This document shows, one piece after another, positions 46,341 through 58,665 of a stretch of 64,000 nt of DNA. The number at the start of each line of letters is the position of its first letter. The stretch's first letter is position 1. The position numbers and the translations under genes were made by a program. Under the pieces are notes generated by a model that saw only the letters and a program-made list of their open reading frames with translations, had not been told where the DNA came from and did not search any database. Source of the stretch: Lonicera japonica (lineage: Eukaryota > Streptophyta > Magnoliopsida > Dipsacales > Caprifoliaceae); contig CM038469.1 in the NCBI GenBank assembly GCA_021464415.1, positions 64,585,650 through 64,649,649 on the forward strand, given 5' to 3'.

Positions 46341-49062
46341 ATGATGTCGAATCCCTCGGAGCTAAGCCTTGATTGTAAGCCGCACAGCTATTCTTTGCTT
46401 TTGAAATCCATTACTGGAGAACAACAACAACAACAACAACAACACAGTATAAGTGATCAAACACAAAAGCTCGAAGAGTTCCTCTCCTGCCTTGAAGAAG
46501 AACGCCTCAAGATCGACGCCTTCAAGCGCGAGCTTCCCCTTTGCATGCAACTTCTCACAAATGGTAATTAAATGTTTATCTTTTATGTATTTTTACATAT
46601 GATATTCAAACAATGATTTTAATTTTATTACATGGGCTCAGTGTTCATTTTTATTTATGCATTTGTAAATATAACTTGCGTCAAACTATGATATTTTTAT
46701 TTAAAAAATATATTTAATCTCAGGCACATAATTTTTATTCCCATGTATATTTTCAAGATTCAAAAACTATGGCTCTTGTCATATGGATGAATATATGGCA
46801 TCATAAAATAACAGATTCAAGAGAGACCCATTTTACTACCTATAAATGTATATTCATGTTCTATGCGGAAAATCCCTAGCTTTTAATTAATCTTCTCTCC
46901 TTTATCTTTTTTTTTTTTGCACATTAATAGAAGCAAGAAATATCTTTTCATGTGGTTAACTTTATTTTATCATTTTAAAATATTAAAAAGTAAACATAAA
47001 TATTCAAAAATGCCCATATGAAGTTATCAACTTCCTTTTTCTTTCCTTTTTTTTTGAATATTCCTAAATTTAGCCTAATATTCTCACCATAAATTAGGTC
47101 ATAAAATGAAACAAAATATTAATTTTTTTTGGGTTTAATCAGCTATGGAGGATTCTAGGCAGCAACTACAAACATACCGGGTGAATAATCAAGGGCCCAG
47201 ACCAGTTCTTGAAGAATTCATACCGCTAAAAAACTCGAGCTCTGAACCATTAGAGAAGCCGTCAAGCGTGTCCGATAAGGCCACGTGGATGACAACTGCA
47301 CAATTGTGGAGCCCAGCAAGTGATGGTATGTTAACAAAAAACCAACCAAGCACACAATTATCTTCTAAAGAAAGTGAATTAAATTTCACCACTATTAACA
47401 GTCCCAAATTAGGGCTTGATACGAAACAAAGAAATGGCGGGGCCTTTCTTCCATTTTCCAAAGAGAGAAACAACGTGAGTCCTAGCCCTATACGTGCTCT
47501 TCCTGAGCTGGCGCTTGCTTCAGTCGATAAAGAAATTGAAGAGAAGATGTGTAATGAAAGTGACAATTGTAGTGGCGGGGGGATGGCCATTGAACAAGGA
47601 AAAGGTGGTGGGGGTGGCGGTGGGGGTGGGGCGGATTCTCAGACAACAGGTGCCAGTACTGGCGGTGGTGGTGCCAATACCACCACATCGAATTCTCAGA
47701 CTCATAGGAAGGCAAGGAGGTGTTGGTCACCGGATTTGCACCGCCGGTTTGTTAATGCTCTCAACATGTTAGGTGGTTCTCAAGGTGCATATTGTTATTA
47801 TTATTATTGTAATTACTGTTCAGTTGTTAAATAACTCTACCATGGTTTGAACCCCGTATATATATATATATATATTTGTCGATTAGTATACTGATTGGGT
47901 TAAAAGAAATAAAATTACATTGATGTTAAATAAAGTACATTACTTGTGTACAAGTTTAATCTTCTTTCCCAATACTAACCTAATCTTAAATATGTCACAA
48001 AACTAATAAAGTGTTAGAATTTGTCATTATAAAGTACTTTGATAGAGTAAGTAATTTAATTACAATTTTTACCATTGTTTTTAGTAGTATTATTGTTATG
48101 CTAATTTTTCTTGTTTTGAATAATTATCACAGTGGCCACCCCAAAACAAATCAGGGAGCTCATGAAGGTTGACGGTTTGACTAATGATGAAGTTAAAAGC
48201 CATTTACAGGTTTCTTTCTTTGTATATATATCTATATAATAAAGGATCTTAAAAATATATAAGAGAAAAAAATATATTTAAGATGGCTTTTTAAATAGTT
48301 AATAAGGCATTAGGCACCGGTTCGAAGCTAGTATATATATAACAAATAAATGGATATCATGCATGAAAGGGTCCATCTTTGTCATAATGTACATGCAGGT
48401 GATAAAGCTGTGTATACAACACTGCAACTCTCTCTCTCTCTCTCTCTCTCTGTATATTCTGATTTGTTTTGTACAAAGTACATATATAACAGCAAACACA
48501 AATACTCTTTTTTCTTTTACCAAAGATAAAACACTCTTTTTAACATATAAACTTTCTTTGTTTCTATGTATCCGTACAGAAATATAGACTCCACACAAGA
48601 AGGCCAAGCCCAAGCCCACAAGCTGCAGGTGCACCTGGACCTCAGCTAGTAGTCCTAGGTGGCATATGGGTCCCACCAGAGTACGCCCACCACCACCACG
48701 GCGGCCCACCCACCGCCCTCTACAGCACCACTGCTCACCCCTCCCCTCACTACTGTCCCCAGCCAGTCCCCCAGGAATTCTACCCTGCACCACCGCCCCA
48801 GCCGCCACCTCACCACCAGTTGCACCGCCACCTCCACCATCAACTCCACATGTACAACTCTTCCTCCCGGGCCCAAGACTCACCGGAGTCTGACCTCAGG
48901 GGTGGCACTGGCGACAGGTCCGAGAGCATTGAAGACGGAAAGTCTGAAGGAAGTAGTTGGAAGGCTGACAGTGGAGGCGAGAACGGAGGAGAGAGAAAGG
49001 GGTTAGTGGTGAGAGAGGATGGTGAAGAGAGCAATGGGAGTGATATTACTCTCAAGTTTTAA
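46341..49062 (+). CDS. EFM: GARP/MYB transcription factor, apparent EARLY FLOWERING MYB orthologue
   Basis: Exons: 46341-46563, 47143-47784, 48133-48209, 48580-49062; all introns GT-AG and in phase, total 474 aa. The opening [20 protein letters not shown] and the helical block [20 protein letters not shown] match the HHO/NIGT1 family, closest to Arabidopsis EFM (HHO4). [10 protein letters not shown] and WMTTAQLWS blocks follow. The GARP DNA-binding domain is at about 263-321 ([16 protein letters not shown] through [12 protein letters not shown]), split by introns 2 and 3. The C-terminus has [20 protein letters not shown], a His/Pro-rich stretch and the closing DITLKF. Gln (28-34) and Gly (about 229-237) runs are low complexity. 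In Arabidopsis EFM is a nuclear repressor of FT that links temperature and light to flowering. No lesion is seen. Orthology is from recalled sequence similarity and would need a tree. Confidence 0.92.
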
Positions 49063-50540
49063 AATTTTATTTTATGTGATTAGGGTTAGGGTTTTAGAAT
49101 TAGGGTTTGTGTTGGTTAGATCTATATGTGAGATGAGTAAAATGGGCATAACAAAAGGTGTCCGCTTGTTTTTTTGTTTTTTGGTCAATTTGTATGGTTG
49201 GAAAAAAAAAGAAGATTGGATTATCTGTTTTTGGCGTTTGTTTGGTTTGTTTTTTGGATTCTGTTAGTTGACAGATTTGCCCTTTAAATTGATAATGACC
49301 GCACTGACTGGAACCAGTGCCCCACTTGAAAATGAATTGTTGCTGTGACCAAAAATAAAAATAAATGCTGTTGTCACCGACTGTATGACATTGTATTTTC
49401 ATCCCACCACCGCATGCTTTTAAATATCAAATTTAAATATAGGGTATATTTATTATCAAAATAATATATTTTATTTTTAATGTTTATTTTAAAAATTGTA
49501 TAATATATTTTAAAAATTATATATTATTTTAATAATTATTATTATTATTATTTTACAATAATACCATCGTAAATATATATGTAAAATTCGAAAATAGAAA
49601 CAGAGATTACGGGAGAGAATTTAGCTAGACCATGATTTGAGAACATACATAACACTTTATTGATTTTTATAACAAAATAGTTTACCGCTTGAATTAGTGT
49701 GTGATATGATACATTGTTATTAATTACCGGCCACTTGAATAATTATACAATCGTATGTTTAAAATTTAAGAAAATATTAACTATATAAGAATCGATTAAT
49801 ATATATATATATATATATTAAAATCTCCAAAGTTTGTAGCTGACGGCCGATATTAACTGCCAATACTCATTCTTGGGACTAACTGGGCACTGATTTTGAG
49901 TCACAAAAGCTAGAGAGGCACCGAAAGATTGCTTTAATTTAATTGCTTTCCAACGTAAATATAATTAAGTAGTTAATTTCTAAGCCCAGACACATGCCTT
50001 TTCTTTTTGAAAACACATTTGTGCACCATTCACACAATATATCTTTTTAGGGTGAGCTAATTTCCAGTTGAAATCCGGAAGTAAATTATGTTGGAGCCTA
50101 CCTACAAAGTTAGAAAACTAATTCAATTCTACCCAAAATTAAAATTTAATTTATACATAAGTTATATATATATACTAACTTATGTAGAATATATTTTTGT
50201 TATAGAAATCAAAATTTTAACAAAATTAAAATTTAATTTATTCGGGTTACTTTATTATTACTTGGATTAACCTTTGCATGTATTGCCATTTTACTATTTT
50301 AACACAATTTTACATTTTTATCAAGGATGTAACCAATTAAGGATGGAAGTGGGCACCTTCCCCCGTAGAATTTTACTAGAACATATAAATCTAAACGAGT
50401 TTGTTCCACAAAGCCGCCTATAATTTATTATGAAGCCTAATTATAAGCAGGAGCCGGAATGATCGATTCTCTCTGAATGAGCTCTCGTGGGAACCAATCA
50501 AAATTATAATTGACTGAAATAAAAGTTTAATTTCATGAAG
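49063..50540. other. Downstream region of the EFM-like gene
   Basis: The first part is the presumed 3' untranslated region and contains GATTAGGGTTAGGGTTTTAG, a telomere-like string. The rest is A/T-rich with a TA run near 49800-49818. A direct repeat of AAATTAAAATTTAATTTAT occurs at 50136-50155 and 50222-50241. Confidence 0.5.
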
Positions 50541-50542
50541 CA

Positions 50543-50632
50543 TTTGTAGTCCAACGGTTAAGATAATTGCCCTATTTCAAGTAATAGACTTGGGCGTTCG
50601 ACTCGCAAATATACTCCTAAATTTCTCGTAAG
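50543..50632 (+). mobile_element. tRNA-like SINE head
   Basis: TAGTCCAACGG at about 50548 fits the polymerase III box A consensus exactly, and GCGTTCGACTCGC near 50594 fits box B with minor change, about 45 bp apart. No cloverleaf with paired acceptor ends was apparent, so a SINE or SINE fragment is favoured over a working tRNA. Confidence 0.5.
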
Positions 50633-50645
50633 GATAGTTATTTTA

Positions 50646-51141
50646 GAGCATCTCCAACCGTTGTGTAAATATTTTTGTGTAAATCCTATGTGTTAAGACA
50701 CTTTTACACAAAACTTGAAGTGTAAAAAAAATATGCTCCAATGGTATATTTTAAAACTTTTATGTAAATTTTGAATGAACGAATAAGATAATTATGCATA
50801 TTAGATATTATTTTATGAAATTTTTTATTATTTTTTCTTGAATTTTGGTATACATAACATTATAACAACAATTGATCTTGATTTGTTGGTCTTAATAAGT
50901 AGATTTTAGATATATATTTTTTTATTAAATTATATAATTTCTATTAAAAGTTATTACATTTTAAAGTATTGTAAAATAATTGAGAAAAGAAAAAGTTGAT
51001 GTAGCAGTGTAAACTTATGGTGTATTTTACACATTCGTTTTACACAAAAACTAAATTTAAAAAGTTGCTGGAGCTCAAAATTTTTACAAATTTTGTATAT
51101 TTTACACAAAACCTAAATATACACTATTATTAGAGATGCTC
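50646..51141. mobile_element. PIF/Harbinger-like MITE of the GAGCATCTCC family
   Basis: The left end is GAGCATCTCCAACCG and the right end, reversed, is GAGCATCTCTAATAATAG. TTA flanks both sides (50643-50645, 51142-51144). Subterminal TGTGTAAA strings match those of 30673-32186 and 30785-31774, so the three belong to one family. Confidence 0.75.
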
Positions 51142-51480
51142 TTAAAGTGTGCCAAAAACAATGCATTGCTTTCTTTTTCATTGCAAGTACGGAGAGGGAC
51201 AGATGCATTTTAAAGTGCACCAAACACAAACGCAATGCTTTTTTTTTTTTGTCAAGCCAATTTTAAAGCACGAAAGACTAACTTACACATATATGATTTA
51301 TTTTTTGCTCACATTTAGTAACATTTACCGGATTTTTATGAAGAAATTAAATAAGGATTATTGCTCCGGGCACAATTGTCTCACAAAAGAATTTAAACCG
51401 CCTGTCGTACGGTTTGAAGGAAAGTATTAATGTACGGCATATAAAATAGAAGCTATACAAAGTGTTTGACACCAAGTTTA

Positions 51481-52427
51481 GGCCTTGTTCACTTACCACT
51501 TAATTTGCCACTTAAATCTGAAAACTTAAAATTTTCAGATTTAAGTGGTTGGAAAAGTTGTTCACATAAAAAAATTAGTGGCCACTTAATTTTTACCACT
51601 TAAAACTTAATTTTCATCCAAAAAATTAGTGGCAAAGTTGCCACTTAAATCTGACTTAATTTTATACAAAAAGACTATTTTACCCTCCCTCTTTTCTCAA
51701 AATTACACACAAATTACCCTTCACCCTTTTATCAAATTGCTCGAGCCCCAGCCCTAGGTCGCCGCTCTCTCCATTAACGCTGCTCTCTCCATACGCCGCT
51801 CGTCGCCCAGGCCTCCATCACTTCCGTTATCCACGTCGCCGGTCTCCATCTCCGGTGAGATCTCTTTCTCTCGCTCTCTCTTTAACACACACACGCACAT
51901 CGCCAATTAAGAAAACAGATCATTCTCTCTCTCACACACACACAAAACGCACGCAAAGACACACACACACAGGCGCACAGAGACACACACACACAGAGGC
52001 GACAGAGACACACACACACACAAAATTGTTGTTTATATATATATAATTTGACGAAATTGTTGGGTTTTAACAAAATTTCGAGATTAATTGCTTTTGTTAG
52101 ATGAGTATGCTATATGGTTGTTGTCTTGTTGAATGCATCTTGAATGTTTCCGGTTTGTTCAATTCATGCTGGAAAGCATTATTTTCATATCTACGTGTTG
52201 TTTTGTTCTTATTGTTTGCGTTTTGGTTCTTGATTTTGGGAAAACCATTTCCCTTGCCATGGTCTTGTTAATTCATGCTATTGGGTGTAAGGGCAAAAGT
52301 CATAATAAAAAAAAAGATTTCAGATGTGTTATATTAAAACAAACAACATTTTTTCAGATACATTTTTCAGACGTAAACAAACAGCTTTTTCAGTTTTCAG
52401 TTTTCAGTTTTTTTACTAAACGGCACC
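51481..52427. mobile_element. PIF/Harbinger-like element with an internal GC-rich segment
   Basis: TTA flanks both sides (51478-51480, 52428-52430). The left end is GGCCTTGTTCACTTACC and the right end, reversed, is GGTGCCGTTTAGTAAAA, a loose inverted repeat of Harbinger type. A perfect 17-bp-arm hairpin sits at 51508-51548. The interior 51733-51880 is far more GC-rich than its surroundings and looks like the leader of a gene, either from an autonomous relative or captured. AC repeats fill 51886-52022. Confidence 0.6.
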
Positions 52428-52469
52428 TTAGTGTTACTCATTTTGTCCTTGCATTTGTTCTTTTTAAAT

Positions 52470-53790
52470 AAATTTTTTTTTCGATAGGATTTGAACTCAT
52501 GACATATGTAGGTTAGAAAGGGAGACCCCTTACTATTACTACTTCTTTATCGATTAAACCTTTTTTATTTTGAAATTACATATCCGACTATTCAAGTATA
52601 TAAAAAGAGGGTGTACACACGCATGATGTGTGCTTTAATTAGTTTCTAGTATACATAAAACAAAGAAGATTATTTTTGAAGATGACCTTGAAATCACAAA
52701 CAAAAAGTATGCTTACAAAAAAATTTAAATGCATGTTAATGTAAAAAGAGGTGCAAATGGTTTTCAAATTGAATTAATGAATAGGGCACAAGGAATTTGT
52801 AAGAAAGAATAGACGAATTGAAAGCATTAACGAGAAAAAAGAAACACTGTAAAATTAGCTACCGAAGAAGAGATATATTCATGCATATATATATGTTGAC
52901 AAAGAGTGACTACTTAAAAAAAAATTAAAATAATAACAACAACAACAACAACAACAACTCAAATAAATATAGAAATATGTAAACCATAAGTCATGAATTT
53001 CAATCAATCTATTTATAGCATTGTATTGATGTAAAATCAAATACAAAAAACAGAAATAGAAAAACTATATCAGCACCAAAATTCGATCCAGGAACCTTAT
53101 GCATGGGTTATAGGTCCACCATGCTTCACTATGCCACTTTTGATTTATAACCATTATAATATGAATATAAATTAATATGCCATGTCCTTTTTATTTTGAA
53201 AACAAATAGAAAAACTTGGCTTCCAATATTTAGAATCCAATATATTTGTTTAAATTATTGGTATCAGTCAAACAATTTGTTATATACTTTGGTAATTAAC
53301 AAAACACACGCTACAATTTATATGATATGAGCTCGGGTCTTTACCCCGCAAGTAATTATAGCCTAGTCAGCCAAGCCCACAAGACAGCCCAAACTTTTAG
53401 ACATAATTTAAAGGGTATTAAAATTTTGAGTCTAACAAACATTTTTTTTTTTTAACAGTAGGATTGTCCGACCCAACTTATACGTAACTCGACTAAATTA
53501 TCACTGTTTTACCTAACTTATACACAACTTGATTAATTTATCACAAGTTAAATAAAAGACAAACAATCCATGCCAAAACTAAATAATTCACAAGATATTT
53601 CTTATAGTCCGACTTGTCCCATCCCGATCTTGAATTAGAAGAGACTAATTTTTTTGTATACCAGAAGCTGGTCTTAACCATTTTGCTTCCACATTTATTT
53701 TTTAAAATAAAAATCATTTGATCGGACTCTAACCTGTGAGCTCTAGGTTAATTTGAAATATACCTTACCATTAGATTACTTTTTCATTCA
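52470..53790 (-). mobile_element. Cluster of tRNA-like retroposon scraps
   Basis: On the minus strand box-B-like strings occur at about 52490 (GAGTTCAAATCC), 53085 (CTGGATCGAATT), 53335 (GACCCGAGCTC) and 53730 (GGTTAGAGTCCG); several have box-A-like partners 45-60 bp upstream, such as TGGCTGACTAGG near 53370 and TAATCTAATGG near 53775. These suggest several decayed SINE-type insertions. An AAC microsatellite lies at 52935-52960. No functional tRNA could be folded by eye. Confidence 0.35.
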
Positions 53791-54432
53791 TTCAAAATAA
53801 TCTATTTAACTTATATATACGCGTTCATAATATTATAGCTTGCACATGCATCGTGAGTGTCTAATAGTATGAACAAAAACCCTTCAAACAAAATTTTAAA
53901 ATGCAAAATATTAACGAGTAAAAACCAATTTACATTTGCAAAAATGTTAATCTTACTTTGTTTTTTTGATGTAAATATTTGGTTAAATGATTTTTTGAAA
54001 ATTAAAAATACAAAAGGATAAACATTTATGTGACTAAAACTTCAAAAAGGTTTTTAAATTAAATTAATAATACATTTAGTACGGGTTAAATTATAATTTA
54101 ATAAATTGTCTACCTCAATTTTTAACTCATTAATATTGTTTCCATAAAAAAAAATTGTAGATAAACTTAAAACTAGTCTTTCTCTTTTTTCACCATGACG
54201 AATAAGGGAGGCAATTTCAAACCGAAAATCGATTAATTACCGACCAGCTGACCAATGTTCGAATGGTAACCCATCGATTATTTTTTAATAGGTAACCGAC
54301 CACTCAGTTACCGACCTAATTCGGTAGCGATAGCAATTTCATATATGCGTATTATCGGTTATTACTGGCCGATCGACCAACACTTAAGTAACAATAATTT
54401 TACTAATTAAAATTGACTGACAAGCATTTATA

Positions 54433-54780
54433 GGCCTTATTTGGTTAAGTTTTTGAGTTGAATTGTTAGGAAATGTGAAAGTTGGTTAAAAAGTGAATTT
54501 GATTTTTGTTGAAGTTTTTTTTCAACAAATTCAAAAAAACTCATAAAAAAACTCAAAAAATAGTCACAATTGATATTATTTTATAAATTTTGATGAGTAA
54601 GTTTCAATATATATATATATTTATCTAATTCTAATTTTTGAATTTAAAATTATAATGTTTTAAAAGTTTTATAAAAAATAAAGTAAAATAAAATAAATTT
54701 TAAAAAAATGCAAAAATAGAATTAATTTTTTAATAAAAAACTAAAAAAAGTGACTTTTTAGTTTTCAATATTGTCTCGTT
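54433..54780 (+). mobile_element. PIF/Harbinger-like MITE, copy 3
   Basis: The sequence from GGCCTTATTTGGTTAAG through GAAGTTTTTTTTCAACAAAT and TAGTCACAATTGATATTATTTT is the same family and orientation as 14246-14583 and the inverse of 4549-4920. The right end is degraded, so the boundary is approximate. Confidence 0.6.
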
Positions 54781-54944
54781 TGATTTACAAATTTGAAAAT
54801 TCAGTAAAAGAAATTATTTTTTTTATTTAATAAGCACAAATTTTAAAAATATATTTTTCGAAAAAAAAAAAGTAGGGTTAAAACTATTTCCCTTGTGAAT
54901 TAATTTTTTACAACCGTCAGGCCGACACTGACCCTCACAAACCA

Positions 54945-55604
54945 AAGCCTCAGGTGCTCCTCCGTCCTCCTCCGTTAACTTCATTACCCCACTCCCAGAT
55001 TTCCACTTCCTCCGTTCTCTTCTTCGTCCAAACTCCAGTGCTCTTTCCTTCCTCCGTCTTCACTTCCTCGGTTCCTCCGTCGCTCCATCGGCAGTCCTTC
55101 GGTACGTCAGATTTCTTTCCTTCTTTCAGTTCCTTGTTTTATTATGAAGTAGATTAGTAGATATAATGAATAATTTATTAATTTAGGGTTAGAAATTAGG
55201 GTTCAAACATCAAATTAGGTTTATAAATTAGGGGTTTATAAAGTGCATAGTTCGATCAAGAGCTATAGGATACAAAAAATAATTCACGTATAAACAGTTT
55301 AAAGGACCTCATTTTTACTGAATTTCATTTGGTGGGTGAGCTCAAATTAATCCGAGTACAACTGTCATTTCTCATGGATGCTTTTGGCTTTTTTGTTGCT
55401 TAATTAAAATGTCTAAAGATAGTGATAGTGATAATTCGGTTATGACTTTATGAATACCGATTAGGTCGGTTTGGTTTACTAACCGACCAAATCGGTTCAG
55501 TAACCGAACCGCGACCACCTGTTGATGAATGTGCCTTGTGATTTTGTAGGGAGAAAAAGATCACCATATCCAATACAACTCTGTTTATACTTACTTGTTC
55601 ATGA
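54945..55604 (+). promoter_or_regulatory. Probable leader and 5' UTR intron region of the PPR gene
   Basis: A pyrimidine-rich stretch (CCTCCGT repeated, 54955-55100) resembles a transcribed leader. A candidate donor is TTCG|GTACGTC at 55101 and a candidate acceptor TTTTGTAG just before GGAGAAAAAG near 55550, which would make a leader intron of about 450 bp. TTAGGGTT strings near 55183-55205 resemble telo-box elements. All of this is inference without transcript data. The 67-codon frame at 54954 is low complexity and not supported as a gene. Confidence 0.35.
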
Positions 55605-58125
55605 ATGGCTTCTCTCCCCATCATCACCACTCTCCGTTCCACTTCTTCTCCTCATTACAAATCCTCAAAACCAATTTCAACTCCCAAATTCAATCTAAAA
55701 CATCCCCAAATTGATAACAACAAAAATCTACAATACAACAACTCAAACGAGTATTATTTCAAACGCATTTCTTCTCTATGCAAAGATGGTCAAATCCAAA
55801 AATCAGTTCACCTTCTCACTGAAATGGAATCCAAGAATCTCCTAATCGGACCCAATATATACGGAGAACTCCTCCAGGGTTGTGTTTACGAGCGAAACGT
55901 CTTCTTGGGTCAACAAATTCACGCTAAGATAATTAAGAGCGGTGAATTCATTGTTAAGAATGAGTTTGTTGGGGCAAAATTGGTGGTTTTTTATGCGAAA
56001 TGCGATGTTTACGAGGGGGCGAATAATTTGTTTTGTAGATTGAGTGAAAAGAGTGTGTTTTCTTGGGCTGCAATGATTGGATTGTATTGTAGGAAGGGGT
56101 TTTGTGAATTGGCTTTGTTGGGGTTTTGTGAAATGGTGGGAGATGGGATTATGGGTGATAATTTTGTGATTCCAAATGTGTTGAAAGCTTGTGGGGGTTT
56201 ACAGGTGGTTGGATTTGGGAAAGGGGTTCATGGGTATGGATTGAAGATGGGTTTTGGGAGATGTGTTTATGTGGGGAGTAGTCTTATTGATATGTATGGG
56301 AAATGTGGGGTTTTAGACGATGCACAAAAGGTGTTTGATGATATGCTCGAGAGAAATGTGGTCACGTGGAATTCGATGATTGTGAGTTATGTTCAGAATG
56401 GGATGAACAAGGAAGCAATTGGGGTGTTTTGTGATATGAGAATGGAAGGAATTGAGCCCTCTCGTGTTACGCTCGTGAGCTTTCTTTCGGCTTGTGCCAA
56501 TTTGTGTGTTCGTGAAGAGGGAATGCAAGGTCATGCCATCTCAATTCTAATTGGGCTAGATATAGATAACATTTTGGGTAGTTCGTTAATAAATTTCTAC
56601 TCCAAGGTTGGTTTGATTGAGGATGCGGAGCTGCTCTTTAGTATGATGTCCGAGAGAGATGTAGTCACATGGAATTTGCTAATATCTTGTTATGTACAAT
56701 GCGATTATGTCAAGAGAGCACTTGATTTATGCCAATTAATGAGGTTAGAAGGCTTTAGTTTTGACTCTGTTACACTGGCATCGATATTATCAGCTTCAGC
56801 TGGTTCTAACAATTTAACTCTCGGCAGAGAGGCTCACGGTTATTGTATTAGAAACGATCTTGTTTTAGATGTGGTTGTTGCTAGTAGCATTATTGATATG
56901 TATGCCAATTGTGAGAGAATTCTTGAAGCAAGAACGGTTTTCAACTCCACAATGAAGAAAGATCTTGTGTTGTGGAATACTATATTGGCTGCATATGCAG
57001 AAAAGGGGTCTTAGTGGTGAGACCTTGAGCTTGTTTTATCAGATGCAGTTAGAGGGTGTTCCACCAAATGTGATATCGTGGAATACGGTAATTCTAGGGT
57101 TCTTGAGAAATGGAAAGGTCAATGAGGCGATGGATATGTTCTCAGAAATGAAATCCCTCGGTCTAGAGCCTAACATAATTACTTATACTACTCTTATCAC
57201 TGGTTTGGCTCAAAATGGATCTAACAACGAGGCAATTGCGCAATTCAAGGAAATGCTAGAGGCAGGTATACGACCAAACAATGTAACCATTATCGGTGTG
57301 CTCACAGCTTGCACAAACACATGCTCATTACTGCAAGGAAGAACCATCCATGGCTATATTGTGAGGCACAACATTTGTTTATCTATTATGCTTGCAACTT
57401 CTTTAGTCGATATGTATGCTAAATGCGGAAACTTGCATCTAATGAAAAAGGTGTTCGATATTGTTTCAACAAAAGAGCTGCCCTTGTATAATGCTTTGGT
57501 ATCCGGTTATGCATTACACGGTTGTGCTCTAGAGGCTCTTTCGCTATTGAAACATCTGCAGAAGGAAGGTATTGAACCCGATAGCATAACATTCACCGGT
57601 GTCTTATCATCATGCAGCCATGCTGGCTTGGTAAAGGAAGGATTGGAGATTTTTGTCGATATGGTCTCTAATCACGAATCGAAATTAAGTATGCAGCACT
57701 ATGGATGTGTGGTTTGTCTTCTTTCTCGGTGCGGAAATCTGCAAGAAGCTCTGCGTTTGATTATAACTATGCCGTTTGAGGCCGATTCACATATATTAGG
57801 ATCATTGCTTGCTGCATGTAGAGAACATAATGAGGTTGAACTTGGGGAATGTTTAGCTGAGAATTTAACTAAAATGGAACCGGGTGATTCGGGGAACTAT
57901 GTAGCTCTCTCAAATGCGTATGCGGCTTCAGGAAGGTGGGATAAGATGTCAAAGTTGAGGTCATCGATGAAAGAAAAGGGCATGAGGAAGAGCCCCGGTT
58001 GCAGTTGGATTCAGATTGGTAGTGAACTTCACGCGTTTGTTTCTGGGGATGTGTGCCACTCGCAAATTAAGGAAATTTATACGACTTTAGCTTTGTTGAG
58101 AATGGAAATGCAATTAATGGGGTAA
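55605..58125 (+). pseudogene. CRR21: PLS-class PPR editing factor, CRR21-like, with one frameshift
   Basis: An intronless gene whose two overlapping frames (55605-57014 and a second frame to 58125) join into about 839 aa, the length of Arabidopsis CRR21 (about 830). The N-terminus MASLPIITTLRSTS is Ser/Thr-rich like a chloroplast transit peptide. About residues 50-690 are PPR repeats (for example SLIDMYGKCGVLDDAQKVFD, VVTWNSMIVSYVQNG, NVISWNTVILGFLRNGKVNE). The end carries the E/E+ region (KSPGCSWIQI); no DYW domain follows, as in CRR21. In Arabidopsis CRR21 edits chloroplast ndhD site 2, needed for NDH complex function. The frame breaks at a GGGG run (57005-57008): one base fewer would restore YAEKGLSGE. 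Read as given, translation stops at 57014 after 469 aa, losing the E/E+ part. It may be a true lesion or a base-call error. Confidence 0.85.
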
Positions 58126-58665
58126 GTTCCTATGACTAGTAATGCTGAAATTTTATGCCCTTGATATTGATGTTCTAAGTTTGAGGTTCTCAATGTTTCA
58201 TTCGCGCACAGGTTCACAGAATCACTCCTAATATTTTCTAAGAAACTTTACAAAAACATTTCGAGTTTGTACCTCGCCTGGAGGGGCTATACGATCCACT
58301 TATCGATGAAATGTATCTAATCGATTGGCTGTTGGAAAGTTATGGTTGATTCTTTAAATATCGAGAGAGGGGGCTAGACTGTTTGGTTGAAGTGAAAATC
58401 AAGTACCCATCTGAAAACACAAGGCGGTGATTCCAACAGTAAAAATCGCGATTACACATCTCTGAACCCTTGTGATTCGTCATAGAAAGCACGAAGATGA
58501 TGTGATATTCTGTAAATATTTTGAAGGAGTTCCTCAGGTCCTGCTACTTTTAGTTTCTATAGCACTCATATCAAGCCAAATGTAAAGAGAGACTTTTACA
58601 TAAAGAACATCTAAGCATATACTAGAAAACAAAAACTGAGAGAGAAACAGAGAAATGGAATATAC
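58126..58665. other. Short convergent intergenic region
   Basis: Between the PPR stop and the nearest cyclase exon. I searched the minus strand here for the final cyclase exon (family pattern around GVFM..C and the WAL.EYR end) and did not see it. No other feature was recognised. Confidence 0.5.

Noticed and set aside
47189..47772. Antisense ORFs over exon 2 of the EFM-like gene
   Set aside because: They are shadows of Gly/Gln-rich coding DNA without family features.
48299..48883. 194-codon minus-strand ORF across the last EFM intron and exon
   Set aside because: It spans an intron-exon border of a well-supported gene and is Gly/Val low complexity.
49083..49113. Telomere-like TTAGGGTTAGGGTTTTAG string
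   Set aside because: Only two or three units within a 3' untranslated region; too short for an interstitial telomere tract.
50543..50632. Functional tRNA gene
   Set aside because: Box A and B are present, but acceptor and anticodon stems could not be paired by eye.
58126..58665. Possible final exon of the cyclase
   Set aside because: No stretch matched the family C-terminal pattern on the minus strand; recorded as missing.
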